Below are positions 27,357 to 37,117 of a stretch of 64,000 nucleotides of DNA, piece after piece. The position numbers and the translations under genes are program-made. The stretch covers positions 99,232 through 163,231 of the forward strand of contig CAVONB010000003.1 of NCBI GenBank assembly GCA_963697205.1, read 5' to 3'. This DNA comes from CAVONB01 sp963697205. GTDB lineage: Bacteria; Pseudomonadota; Alphaproteobacteria; Rhizobiales; Hyphomicrobiaceae. Below the pieces are notes generated by a model. The model was not told where the DNA came from. It worked only from the letters and a program-made list of their open reading frames with translations, and ran no database searches. Position 1 is the first letter of the stretch, and each line of letters begins with the position of its first letter.

Positions 27357-27768
27357 GGCGACCCGTTGGCGTCAAGCAAGGAAATACAACCGGCAGGGTG
27401 CGGCGTCGGATTTCAGGCGCACCTATAATGCGCCAACGGTATGCTCTATGAATTGTTGGCTGCACGATCCCGACCGGCGCTAGGATCGTGAGTTTTATCG
27501 AGATGTCCGCTGCCGGACGTGGAGCAGCCGCGCCAAGTTCGTTGATCTCCGTGCAGATGGGCATCGCCATCTGATGTCGGGTTTCTCTGCCCAGCTGCCG
27601 ATCCCACCCTTGCATGATGGTTTTGCGCAAATCGCTTAGTGGCTCGGCTGTCCCGCCGGAGGTGGCCGCCTCCGGCGGGATGAAGGGATCGCACCGTTTC
27701 CATCCTTGGTGGTGAACCGCGGGGGAGTTGGGTGGGTCACTTCTTCGCGCATCGCCCTGAACAGATGA
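27357..27768. other. Non-coding region ahead of IS110 transposase, with perfect 12-bp hairpin
   Basis: No gene recognised. A perfect 12-bp stem (27651-27662 with 27669-27680, loop TGGCCG) lies about 90 bases before the transposase. IS110-group elements carry the bridge RNA, which pairs donor and target DNA, in the non-coding end upstream of the transposase, so this is the place to look for it. The element's left boundary is not identified. Confidence 0.4.
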
Positions 27769-28779
27769 TTGGGAGCAAGTCCCGAATGCAAGGCAAGGTC
27801 GAAATCCGAACAGCGCGCGAGCATTGACAATGATGCGGGCATCGACGTCTGTAAAGCGTGGCTCGACGTTCATCTCCTGCCGTCAGATGTCGCCGAGCGT
27901 TTTCCCGACGCGAAAAAGGGCCATGCCCAGATCGCGTCCCTGTTGAAGCGTCACGGGGTCCGCCGTGTCGTCATCGAGGCCACCGGCAAATACCATCGAT
28001 CCGTTCACGTTCGTTTGCACGAGGCCGGCAGGCACGTCGCCGTGGTCAATCCTCTGCGCTCGCGGCTTTTCGCCGAAGCCATGGGTATGCTCGCAAAGAC
28101 CGACAAGGTCGACGCGCGCATGCTCGCTGTCATGGCTGCGATGGTCGCGCCCAGTGCCACTCCGCCGCTTCCCGAGAACCTCGAGAACCTGCGTGAAGTC
28201 GCGCGTGCCCGTGAAACGGCCATCGCCGCCAAGACGGCGCTGACCAACCAGCTTGAGAGCGCCACGAATGATGTCGTCCGACGTCAGATCAAACGCCAGA
28301 TTGCGACCGTGGATTCGGCGATCAAGGCGCTCATCGTTGCAGCAGTCGCCGCCATCAAAGCAGACCCCGCGTTCCGTCGCCGGCTCGTGATCCTGACCTC
28401 GATTCCGGGCGTTGCCGAGGTCACCGCAGTTTGCCTTATCGCCAACATGCCCGAGCTCGGTCAGCTCGACGAGAAGCAGGCCGGCATGCTCGCCGGGCTG
28501 GCCCCGATCGCCTGCGAAAGCGGGCAGGCCACGGGCAAGCGCCGGATCCGTGGTGGACGGTCCAACCTGCGCACGGGCATCTATATGGCAGCCGTGTCGG
28601 CAATCACGCACAACCCGTATCTCAGCTCGTTCTATGACCGCCTGGTCGGCGCGGGTAAGCCGAAAAAACTGGCCATCGCCGCCGTCATGCGCAAGCTCAT
28701 CGTGCTAGCGAACACACTTATCAAGCAGGATCGCTGCTGGTCGATCTTGGCACCCATCGCCGAGCCTTCTCCTGCTTGA
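27769..28779 (+). CDS. tnp: IS110-family transposase (DEDD recombinase)
   Basis: A transposase of the IS110 family. The N-terminal DEDD (RuvC-like) domain shows Asp in GIDVCKAWLDVHL, Glu in VVIEATGKYH, and the pair in KTDKVDARMLAVMA. The C-terminal Transposase_20 domain has LTSIPGVAEVTAVCLIANMP and the catalytic Ser region IRGGRSNLRTGIYMAAVSA. The frame is intact to 28779. The true start is uncertain: the frame opens at TTG 27769, but homology begins near DAGIDVCK (about base 27832), where no ATG lies in frame. IS110 elements have no terminal inverted repeats and insert guided by a bridge RNA. Confidence 0.9.
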   Translation: MGASPECKARSKSEQRASIDNDAGIDVCKAWLDVHLLPSDVAERFPDAKKGHAQIASLLKRHGVRRVVIEATGKYHRSVHVRLHEAGRHVAVVNPLRSRLFAEAMGMLAKTDKVDARMLAVMAAMVAPSATPPLPENLENLREVARARETAIAAKTALTNQLESATNDVVRRQIKRQIATVDSAIKALIVAAVAAIKADPAFRRRLVILTSIPGVAEVTAVCLIANMPELGQLDEKQAGMLAGLAPIACESGQATGKRRIRGGRSNLRTGIYMAAVSAITHNPYLSSFYDRLVGAGKPKKLAIAAVMRKLIVLANTLIKQDRCWSILAPIAEPSPA

Positions 28780-29471
28780 CTTCGATCACAGATGCTCTCC
28801 CCCTTCCTTCACCCCTACCAATCGCGCTTCCATTCAGATTGGAAGGCCCAATGGCAGTGCGGCAGCGACGCAAGTGGCTGTAGATCAACGATAAATGTCC
28901 GCCCCGCGTCGGGCGTTGCCGCCCGACTTCGATCGCAAGCGGGTCTTATAGGACGGTTCCCGTCCGAAAAGCGCCGACCCGCTGCGGCCGTTATGCCCGC
29001 ATGTCCTTGAAGAACAGCGCGACGGCCTTGCCCTGACGATCGATCTCCCCTGCACCGGTAAGCTCGTTCCGGAATGGACTCCCTCCGAAAACGAGACTCC
29101 CTCTTCTCGAACTGACATCCCTCCCGACATGATCGGGCTTGCGATCGAAGTCGGCCGGCTCCGCCGTGCCGACGCGGGGCGGGATGCTTGAGGGCGCACG
29201 CTTGCGCGTGACTGGCAGCGCGGCTGGGTCATCGCCATCTGCTAGAATGGAATGAGCGCCCGATCGTTGCCCGACATGAGCCTCGGTAAGCGGGCCGGAC
29301 GGATGAACGAAACGAGCGATGGCAAGCGCTTCCGATTTCGCCCGATCCGGCCGCGCGCGGCGCGAGTGAATTCGCGCCGGACAACAGCGCCGGTCATCGC
29401 CTGATGTCGCATGAGCAAGCTCGTGCGGCATTTGCCTGGCGAGGCCGCGATGCCGTGGCTCATCTCAGGTC
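28780..29471. other. Region between IS110 and the ATPase module, small coupled ORFs only
   Basis: No protein family recognised. Two short ORFs lie at its right end: 29303-29404 (33 residues, containing GKRFRFRPIRPRAARV) and 29404-29475 (23 residues). They overlap stop-to-start (TGATG, then ATGA) and run directly into the ATPase start at 29472. They may be leftovers of a relaxase or leader gene. Confidence 0.3.
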
Positions 29472-30747
29472 ATGACCCATTCCGATCTCAACAATCGCCT
29501 CTACATCGGCACGCATCTTGGCGAGCCGATCTTCCTGACGGCCGACGCGCGGGCCCGCCATCTCTACATCGTCGGGCAAACCGGGCACCGGCAAATCGAC
29601 GCTGCTGCTCAATCTGATCGCGCAGGATCTGGCCACCGGCCGCGGGCTGGCCCTGCTCGATCCCCATGGCGATCTGGCCGACGCCGCGGTCGGCCTGCTT
29701 CCCCGCCGCCGTGGCGATGATCTCGTCTGGTTCGATCCCTCCGATCTCGCGCGCCCGATCGGCTTCAATCTGCTGGCACGGCTGCCCGAGGATCACCGGC
29801 CGCTGGTCACCGACGGCGTCGTCGCCGCCTTCCGCGCCATCTGGCCGGACAGCTGGGGCCCGCGGCTGGAGCACATCTTCGCGCACGCCGTCCGCACGCT
29901 CATGGACGTTCCCGGCGCGACGCTTCTCTATCTGCCGCGCCTGCTGCAGGACGAGGCCTTCCGGGCCCGCTGCCTGCGCCATCTCGCCGATCCTGTCGTG
30001 GCGGCCTTCTGGGCCCATGAGTTCGCCGCCTATCCGCCACGCTTTCGCGAGGAGGCGATCGCCCCCGTCCTCAACAAGATCGGCCGCGTGCTCATGACGC
30101 CGGCGATCCGCAACGTCATCTCGCAGCCGAAATCCGGGTTCGACCTGCGCTTCATGATGGATGACAGCCGCGTCCTGATCGCCAGCCTGTCCAAAGGCGC
30201 GCTCGGCGAGGGGCCGTCGCACCTCCTGGGTGCCCTCCTGGTGACGGCGCTGGCGCAGGCGGCGCTGTCCCGACGCGACGTCGCCGAAGCCGATCGGCGC
30301 CCTTTTCATCTCTATGTCGACGAGTTCCAAAGCTTCGCGACCACCGGCTTCGGGCTCATCCTGTCGGAGGCCCGCAAGTACGGTCTGACACTGACGCTGG
30401 CGCATCAGTATCTGGCGCAGCTCCCGGAGCCATTGCGCGATGCCGTGTTCGGCAATGCCGGGTCGATCGTGTGCTTTCGCGTCGGTGCCGCGGATGCCTC
30501 CGTGCTGGCCCGTCAGCTCGATCTCGCCAATCCGGCGGCCCTGCATGGCCTTGCCAATCACACGGCGCGCGCGTCGATCCTGCAAGCCGGCATGCCGACC
30601 GAAGCCCTCACGGTCGATTGCTTTCCGCCCCCGCTTGCCTTTCATGCCCGCGCCTCGCGTCTCAAGGCGCACAGCAGCCTGCGGTTCGGACGCAAGCGCC
30701 AGATCGTCGAGCAGCACATCACCACGTTCTTTGCCGCTCCCGGGTAG
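29472..30747 (+). pseudogene. VirD4/TraG-like conjugation ATPase, frameshifted
   Basis: A 424-residue (after repair) ATPase of the HerA/VirD4 coupling-protein superfamily. The N-terminus reads LNNRLYIGTHLGEPIFL and runs into Walker A (YIVGQTGTGKSTLLLNLI), which is split by one extra G at about 29583-29585. From there the frame is continuous: Walker B-like GLALLDPHGDLAD, the DNA-pump motif HLYVDEFQSFATTGFGLILSEARKYG, and LTLTLAHQYLAQLPEPLRDAV with a sensor Gln/Asn region. There is no N-terminal transmembrane domain, unlike classic VirD4. ATG overlaps a small upstream ORF (ATGA). It heads a block with a membrane stalk protein and a second ATPase. Confidence 0.75.
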
Positions 30748-30848
30748 CGGTAGACCGGCGACATGAAGATCAGCTCACGCGAAATTTCCTGTGAGAAAGT
30801 CTGGATCATGAATTGAACGACATCGATTCGCGCACATAGCATCGAAAG

Positions 30849-32050
30849 ATGAGATTTTTAGCAGCCATTTTGATGTGCGCGCTGGCCACAGCGCCTTTGC
30901 CGGCGTTGGCTGCCGATCCGAGCCAGGTCTTCTCGACGATCCTCGGCGAGATCGGCCGCCAGATCGAGCGCCAGGAACGCCAGAAGCGGTACAAAGGCTT
31001 GCAGCCTCTTTGGGAGGCGTGCGACCGAGGTGATGTCGCCGCGTGTGATCGCGCCGCGCAATTTCCGGGTCTCAACCCGCAAGTCCGCGCCGCTCTCGAA
31101 CGCATGCGCCACGCGGCCGAGCGCCATCAGGCCTTCGTGCGAGATTTCCAGGCCTGCCAGAGCATGGACCGCGCCGCCTGTCAGGCGGCCCTTGCCTATC
31201 CCCCGCTCGGCGACACCGATCGCGTCCGGTTGCTGGACTGGAAGCGTAACGCCGACCAGCACCAGAACGCGCTTGCCGATTTCCGCCGCAACCAGCACGC
31301 CTGCTATGCGGGATCCATCGCCGCCTGCACAGCCGCCATCGATGCGCGCCATCTCGACCCGAGCGCCATACCGGACACTCGAACGGCAGCGCGCACGGCT
31401 GCAGCAGGCCGAGCAGGAACGCCAAGCCGCCCTTGCCGAGCTTCGTCAGACCCAACGCAACTGCTACGCCGGATCGATCACCGCTTGCACGGCCGCGATC
31501 ACGAGCAGCCACGTCGCCGTGAGCGAGCGCAGCAATCTCGAAAGCCAGCGCGACCGGCTGCAGCGCGCCGAACAGCAACGCCAGGCCGCGGAGCGACAGC
31601 GTCAAGCCGCGATCCGTGAGTACGAGGGGCTGCGGACCGACTGCGCAGAAGGCAAGCGCGCGGCGTGCACGCAGGCCGCGACGCATGCGCAGGTTCGCAG
31701 CTCGGATCGTTGCGTTCTTCAAACAGCGCGACCGCGAGCTCGCCCCGTTCACCGAGCGGCTCGCCAACGTCTTTTCTGCGATCAGCGTCGCCAATGGCGG
31801 ATCGAGCAGTCCTTCCGGGCCGGCTCTGCTTGGCGTGCTGGCCCTCTGCGCCGCCGGGCTCTTCTACGTCGTTCGCAAGCGCGCGCCGGCATTGCCGGCT
31901 GAGCGCGAGCCGCCGTCTCTCGCGCCCCAAGTTCAAGCGCCTCAAGTCTCCGCGGAGCAGCCGACCGAGCCGGCGACGGCCGTGACCTTCCCGTTGACGG
32001 GACACATGCCAACCGATGTCCGGCGCGCGCTCGCTGCTGCCAACACCTGA
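30849..32050 (+). pseudogene. Membrane-anchored periplasmic protein with five C-x7-C repeats, frameshifted twice
   Basis: No family recognised. After repair it is about 400 residues: a signal peptide (MRFLAAILMCALATAPLPALA), then five helical-hairpin repeats each with C-x7-C (CDRGDVAAC, CQSMDRAAC, CYAGSIAAC, CYAGSITAC, CAEGKRAAC) separated by Q/R/E-rich coiled-coil stretches (RLQQAEQERQAALAELRQ). A single transmembrane helix near the end (GPALLGVLALCAAGLFYVV) and a proline-rich tail follow. The frame shifts at about 31355-31370 and 31695-31712. The paired cysteines suggest disulfide-clamped hairpins in the periplasm. Set between two transfer-type ATPases, it may be a structural part of the same machine. 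Confidence 0.55.
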
Positions 32051-32058
32051 GGTCGACC

Positions 32059-32610
32059 ATGTCCGACACCGCCGCCGATGATCGCGATTTCCTCAAGGCT
32101 CGGTTTTCCCAGTTCACCAATGCGCGCGAGATGACGCCGCCGCCCATTCCCGAGGAGCGCCGCGTCATCGAGACCGCCCGGATGTCACCGAACGAGCCGG
32201 TGATGCGCAAGGGCATGGACAAGATCCAACTGAAGATCCGGCGCAGTCAGGCGCCGGGCTTCACGGGCAGCGTGCAGTTCAACGTCCACTTCATCGCCGA
32301 GCTGTCCCCCGATGCCGAGAAGGCCGTCAGCCATTATCGCTTCGGCAAGATCGCGCTCTACCAAAAGCCGCTCGAGCTCAAGCTCTCGTTCAACATGTTC
32401 ATCGTCGTCTGGCGGGTGTTGTGGCTGTGGCTCACGCGCTCGCGATGGCAGATCACCGTCAACGATCTGGTGAAGGGCCGCACGGTCAAATGCCGGGACA
32501 TCCTTGAAGTGCTTCAGGTCGAGAAGGACATCCGCGTCGCCGCGGAAATCTTCGCCGACATCCTGCGCACGGCCTCCTGGTTCGGCGGCGAAGAGGTCGT
32601 GGAGCTGTAG
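32059..32610 (+). CDS. Hypothetical protein in ATPase module
   Basis: A 183-residue protein I do not recognise. The N-terminal 45 residues are polar and proline-rich (EMTPPPIPEERRVIETARMS). A mixed domain follows, with GFTGSVQFNVHFIAELSPDAEKAVSHYRFGK and a hydrophobic, Trp-rich stretch (FNMFIVVWRVLWLWLTRSRW) that could be a membrane or membrane-lying helix. The end, WQITVNDLVKGRTVKCRDILEVLQVEKDIRVAAEIF, looks globular. It starts 9 bases after the stalk-protein stop, so it is in the same transcript. The intact frame and good codon pattern support a real gene. Confidence 0.6.
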   Translation: MSDTAADDRDFLKARFSQFTNAREMTPPPIPEERRVIETARMSPNEPVMRKGMDKIQLKIRRSQAPGFTGSVQFNVHFIAELSPDAEKAVSHYRFGKIALYQKPLELKLSFNMFIVVWRVLWLWLTRSRWQITVNDLVKGRTVKCRDILEVLQVEKDIRVAAEIFADILRTASWFGGEEVVEL

Positions 32611-32635
32611 GTCTTCAAGCTTTGGGAAGCAAACC

Positions 32636-32830
32636 ATGGCCATCTCGACGCTGCGCCAGCTGTTCGCCGCATCGAACGCGGTCTGCCTCGACCTGCTGCG
32701 CCAGTCCGAAAACCGCGCGCTCTGGAACGCCATTTCGATATCGCGGGAAGGCCGCGAGCCGGAGCTGCGCCAGCTGAGGGCGCTCTATGACAAGCTGAAG
32801 AGACGTGCACGAGCGTTCGGCGTTCGCTGA
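32636..32830 (+). CDS. Small hypothetical protein in ATPase module
   Basis: A 64-residue helical, basic protein (TLRQLFAASNAVCLDLLRQS, ending KLKRRARAFGVR). No family recognised. It starts 25 bases after the preceding gene. The next frame (GTG 32805) overlaps its end, suggesting translational coupling to the second ATPase. Confidence 0.45.
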   Translation: MAISTLRQLFAASNAVCLDLLRQSENRALWNAISISREGREPELRQLRALYDKLKRRARAFGVR

Positions 32831-32949
32831 CGCGGAATGCCTGCGGCGCACCGCGGTCCTCGCGACCGCCGAGGTGTTCCAGCGCACGGGCGCCCCGCTC
32901 GACAACGACGCCCTCATCGATCAGGTCGCCGGCACCGCCGTCGACGCTG

Positions 32950-34824
32950 TTGTCGCAAGAAATCTTCTTCGGCTTTCCCACCATCAATTGGGACGTGCCG
33001 CTCAGCCTGGAGGACGGCGTCGCCCTGCGCAACTATCTGGAGCGCAAGCGCCACTTTCTGCTCTATGCGCCCGACATCGTCGATCTTTGGTCCGAGCGCT
33101 TCATCGACATGTGGGTGGCGCTGTTCAAGCACCTGCCAGACCGCATGTTCAAGACCGATCCGGAGCGACGCGGCGCGTTCGATCTGGCGATGGCTGTCGT
33201 CGACAGCTTGCCTCAGCCGGCACAGGCGCTGGACGACCTGCTCCTCGCCATCGTGCCGGAGAGCAACGACCAGCATGGCTTGTTCGAGCCGCTGATCGGC
33301 GCCATCAACGACAACCTCTTCACCGCCAGCGGCATTCGCGACGAAGACCGCGCCACCTCGAAGAAGCCGCTGATCCTGCCGACGAAATCCCGCGAGCCGG
33401 AGCCACAGCTGCCCGGGATCTATCTCGACGGCACGCCGTTTCTCGATATCTTCGCCGCCCCTGTCCCCATCGACGTCCCCGAGGAGACGCGCTTCGAGCA
33501 CATGCACGTGCTCGCTGGCACCGGACACGGTAAGACGCAGCTCCTCCAGCATCTGATTGTCAAGGATCTGCAGCGTGATCCCGACGACGTTCCGGCCATG
33601 GTCATCCTCGACAGCCAGGGTGACATGATCAACGTTCTCAAGCGCCTCGATCTGTTCAACCCCAGGCGCTCCGGATCGCTGGCCGATCGCCTGCTGATCG
33701 TCGATCCCTCCGACGTCTACTTTTGCGCCGTCGCTCAACCTGTTCGACGTCCATTCCGAACGGCTCGCGCACTACGACCAGCGCGACCGCGAGCAGGTGC
33801 TCGCCGGCATCATCGAGATCTACGACTACATCTTCGGCGGGCTGCTCGGCGCCGAGCTCAGCCAGAAGCAGTCCGTGGTGTTCCGCTTCCTGGCGCAGCT
33901 GATGCTGTCGATCCCCGGCGCCACCATCCACACGCTGCGCGAGCTGCTGGAGGATGCGACGCCCTACATGCCGGCGGTCGCGGCCCTGCCATCGACGGCC
34001 CGCGGGTTCTTCGAGAGCCAGTTCTTCTCGCCATCCTACAAGTCGACGCGCGAGCAGATCCTGCGGCGGCTCTATGGTGTTCTGCAGAACCCATCCTTCG
34101 AGCGCATGTTCGCCCAGCCGGAGAACCGCCTCGACCTGTTCGACACGCTCAACAACGGCGGCATCGTGCTCGTCAACACCGCCAAGGACTTCCTGAAGTC
34201 GGAGGCCTCGTCGATCTTCGGACGCTACATCATCGCCTTGACGCTGAAGGCCGCGTTCGAGCGCGCCACCCTGGCCCGCGCTGACCGGCGCGCCGACCTT
34301 CCTGATCATCGACGAGGCCTCGGAGTATTTCGACGACAACATCGACAACCTCTTGATCCAGGCGCGCAAGTTCAACCTCGGCCTCGATCATGGCGCACCA
34401 GTACCTCGGCCAGCTGTCCGGCAACCTGCCGTCGTCGCTGATGACCAATACGTCGATCAAGCTCGCCGGCGGTGTGTCCGATCGCGACGCGCGCGTGATC
34501 GCGCCTGAGATGCGCACCCGTCCGGAGCTCCTGAGCGCGATGACCAAGTCCCGCACCTCGACCGAGTTCGCCGCCTTCGTCCGCAACGTGACGCCACAAG
34601 CGCTGAAGATGACCGTGCCGTTCGGCTCAGCCGAGAGCATGGATCGCATGCCGGACGACGCCTTCGACGAGGTGCTCGCGGCCAGTCGCCAGAGGCTGTC
34701 GACGTCGGTTGTGCAGCCGTCGCCAGCAGCGGGTGAGGCCGAATTTGAGGAGCCGACCCCTCAGGCCAAGGTGCTCCCAACTGACGCGGCTTCGACCGTC
34801 GACGATTTGGATGAGCCCTATTGA
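32950..34824 (+). pseudogene. HerA/VirB4-like ATPase, three internal frameshifts
   Basis: A second P-loop ATPase of the HerA/TraG group, about 623 residues when repaired. The N-terminal domain (EIFFGFPTINWDVPLSLEDG on) is unique. Walker A is HVLAGTGHGKTQLLQHLIVK, Walker B is PAMVILDSQGDMINVL, the helicase-type acidic motif is TFLIIDEASEYFDDN, and the sensor region is GLIMAHQYLGQLSGNLPSSL. Extra bases at about 33721-33724 (TTTT), 34275-34282 and 34384 break it; removing all three restores one frame. An N-terminal extension from GTG 32805 (HERSAFADAECLRRTAVL) may belong to it through a further shift near 32950. It differs clearly from the ATPase at 29.5 kb. Confidence 0.7.
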
Positions 34825-35446
34825 AGTGCCGCTCTATCCTCCGCGAGCTTGAACGTGATACGTCCCAAAGCGGATGTCTGCTCAGTCTCTGCTTCGGGCC
34901 AAAGCTGCAGACGAACCAAGACACGGACGATCAGACGGCAAGTGCTTTTCAAGCACATCACGTCGGTAGTCGTCGCCTCGAAGATCGCTGCAGTGCATCA
35001 CCCGGGAGGCGGATTCCGGTGACTGGCGACCGCTTTCGATCCTACCGTGTCGGTCGACAGTCAGCCGTCTGACCGTGCGTCTTGACCCTGACCGTCCGCT
35101 CGCGCTTTCCATTGGTAAGTCCTTAGTCATCTGTTGGCAGACATAGCGCAAAGGACAATCTATATGCCACCGATCACCACCTCGATACCAAGAGCAGCAG
35201 TGCCCAGAGCCGCTTGACGGCAGGCAATGCTGATGTTACGCGCACCAAGTAAGCGCAATGCTGCGCTGCAACGCGCCAGCATTCTGAGATCAGGGTAATC
35301 AAGCCAAGCCGGTGACGGCGGCCGAGGTGGCCTACCTCAAAGCGCTAATCTCCGAACCTTTAGGGCTCGACCACGAGGCTCATGGACGGCGTCGTCGCGG
35401 TCCACAGTGCGCTTGCTATCTTAATCGAACCATTGGAGTTCAAGAG
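34825..35446. other. Non-coding gap after ATPase module
   Basis: I see no gene or repeat here. Base composition is less GC-rich than in the flanking genes around 34900-35300. The only signal is the RBS (GGAG, 35434-35437) of the phasin-like gene at the right edge. Confidence 0.45.
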
Positions 35447-35923
35447 ATGCCGTTGCGTAACCTGGATCCAAAGATGACGCCCGAGGCACGGGAGGCTATC
35501 ACCGCTGCCCTCGACGCCATGGCGACCTGCCATTCCGAAATGGCGGCCTCGAGCGGGAAAGTCGTCGAGAAGATGGGGGCGGCGGCTCGCGCGCTGGGCT
35601 GGCCGGAGCCCATCGTCAGCGGCATGAGCACGCAAATCCAAAGTGTGACCAAGATGCAGATCCAAATGATTGATCACATCATGGATGCTTGGCAGGCGCA
35701 GCTGAACTCGCCCAACCCGATGGCACAGTTCCCGACGGAAATGTTGACTAAATTGCAGGGCTGGCCTGGGCTGCAATCGACCGGTCAGTGGCCAAACGCC
35801 GCCGCCTTCAACGGAATGTCCGCAAATCCGATGCAATTTTGGATGCAATTGGGTGAGCAGTGGCAGAAGAATTGGGCCCAAGTCATGACGCAATGGACCT
35901 CGTCAGGTCGGGGATCCAACTAG
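35447..35923 (+). CDS. Phasin-like polyhydroxyalkanoate granule protein
   Basis: A 158-residue, Met/Gln/Ala-rich amphipathic helical protein (ALDAMATCHSEMAASSGKVVEKM, then TQIQSVTKMQIQMIDHIMDA, ending QFWMQLGEQWQKNWAQVMTQW). The composition, size and repeated amphipathic helices resemble phasins and the N-terminal region of PHA-associated proteins, and phaB lies 1.2 kb downstream. ATG 35447 has GGAG eight bases upstream. I see no strict domain signature, so this call rests on composition and on context. Confidence 0.5.
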   Translation: MPLRNLDPKMTPEAREAITAALDAMATCHSEMAASSGKVVEKMGAAARALGWPEPIVSGMSTQIQSVTKMQIQMIDHIMDAWQAQLNSPNPMAQFPTEMLTKLQGWPGLQSTGQWPNAAAFNGMSANPMQFWMQLGEQWQKNWAQVMTQWTSSGRGSN

Positions 35924-36003
35924 TGCGCGCCCAATCGTGCGACCGACTGGCCATCTGGTGGTCGCCGCGCCGGGTGCGAAAATTCTTCCAACGACCGCTG
36001 ACC

Positions 36004-36831
36004 CTACACAGCCTGCCTGGGCCCAACGAGTCGTACATGATTGTCGACTGAGATGACCCCTTCGATCTTGCGGATCCGCGCAATTGCACCTGCAAGGTCA
36101 TCGCCCTGCATGAGATATCCGCTCAAAGTAACTCTCCCTTCTGAAACACCGACTTGCAGGCCCCGATCGGTGGACCGATCAGTGATAAGTTGACCCAAAG
36201 TTGCGGTCACGCGTGCGCGTATGAGCTGCTCGGTCAAAGCCATGCGTGATGCATCATTTTCCTGGAACGTCGATTCGGCGGCAAGTGAGGCCAGCAGTTT
36301 CACACAACTCTCGACGGTCAGAGCCCCGGTGTTTAGGACCGCGTGGTAGAAGAGTGGATTTTCCCAGTTGACACCAAAAAACCCTCGTGTGACGCGCGCG
36401 TGGGCAGCGTCGTTCTGCTCGATCTCCTTTCGTGCTTTGGCTGCGTCCTGGATACCCATGCGCTCCATCATCGCCTTCTCGCGGAAGGCCATCGGTGCAC
36501 ACACGCGCACTCGCATGACGCTGGGTACGGTGCGCAGAACGGCCACCGCACCCCATCCCCTAATGATGACGTTGCCCTTGACGGCGAGTTCGAGCATTTC
36601 TTCGGCCGTGTATTGAGACAGCTTCCTCTTATCGATCCGCCACCGCTCGAAAAGCGAGGCGTCGCCTTCGAGGTAGCGATGAACGGCGCTGTCCCGCACA
36701 CCCATCTTCTCGGCAATGTCGTGTTCGACCAGTTCGCTGTGAACAACCTTGAGACCCAAGACGTCGGCGACACCCTGCGCAACGTCCTTGCCAAGGGTAC
36801 CCATTTCACGAGTCATTGCAATTGTGACCAT
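36004..36831 (-). CDS. Cytidylate kinase-like (AAK6/Cmk2) protein fused to a BON domain
   Basis: A 275-residue two-domain protein. Residues 1-190 match the cytidylate-kinase-like family: the N-terminus ITIAMTREMGTLGKDVAQGVAD replaces the usual Walker A with a GTLGKD loop, followed by helices (GVRDSAVHRYLE, ELAVKGNVIIRGWGAVAVL) and NWENPLFYHAVLNTGALTVE. Residues 205-270 form a BON domain (GLQVGVSEGRVTLSGYLMQG, EGVISVDNHVRLV). Related proteins occur with stress or PHA gene clusters, but their substrate is unknown. It is transcribed divergently from phaB. Confidence 0.7.
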   Translation of the reverse strand: MVTIAMTREMGTLGKDVAQGVADVLGLKVVHSELVEHDIAEKMGVRDSAVHRYLEGDASLFERWRIDKRKLSQYTAEEMLELAVKGNVIIRGWGAVAVLRTVPSVMRVRVCAPMAFREKAMMERMGIQDAAKARKEIEQNDAAHARVTRGFFGVNWENPLFYHAVLNTGALTVESCVKLLASLAAESTFQENDASRMALTEQLIRARVTATLGQLITDRSTDRGLQVGVSEGRVTLSGYLMQGDDLAGAIARIRKIEGVISVDNHVRLVGPRQAV

Positions 36832-37117
36832 GACGTACCTCCTAAACGCTCATCCGCGTCGGGTACGCCCAGCTCTCACTCTCTTCGGCCAGCGCATACC
36901 GGACGATGATTAATGAAGCTTGCACCCGCCGTTTCTCAAGCGCAAGTGATGACTGATGCGAGCTTCGATGGATTGAGAACTCGTCAGAAACATGCGCGGA
37001 AACCTCCTGGTCCTCAGGTTCGTGGTCTGCCAGACTGAAGGTTCAGAGGAGGGCTACTGCGCATGTCCAGAAAACCCGCATGCGGCGAGCCTCAGCACTA
37101 AGATGGGAGCGAGATCC

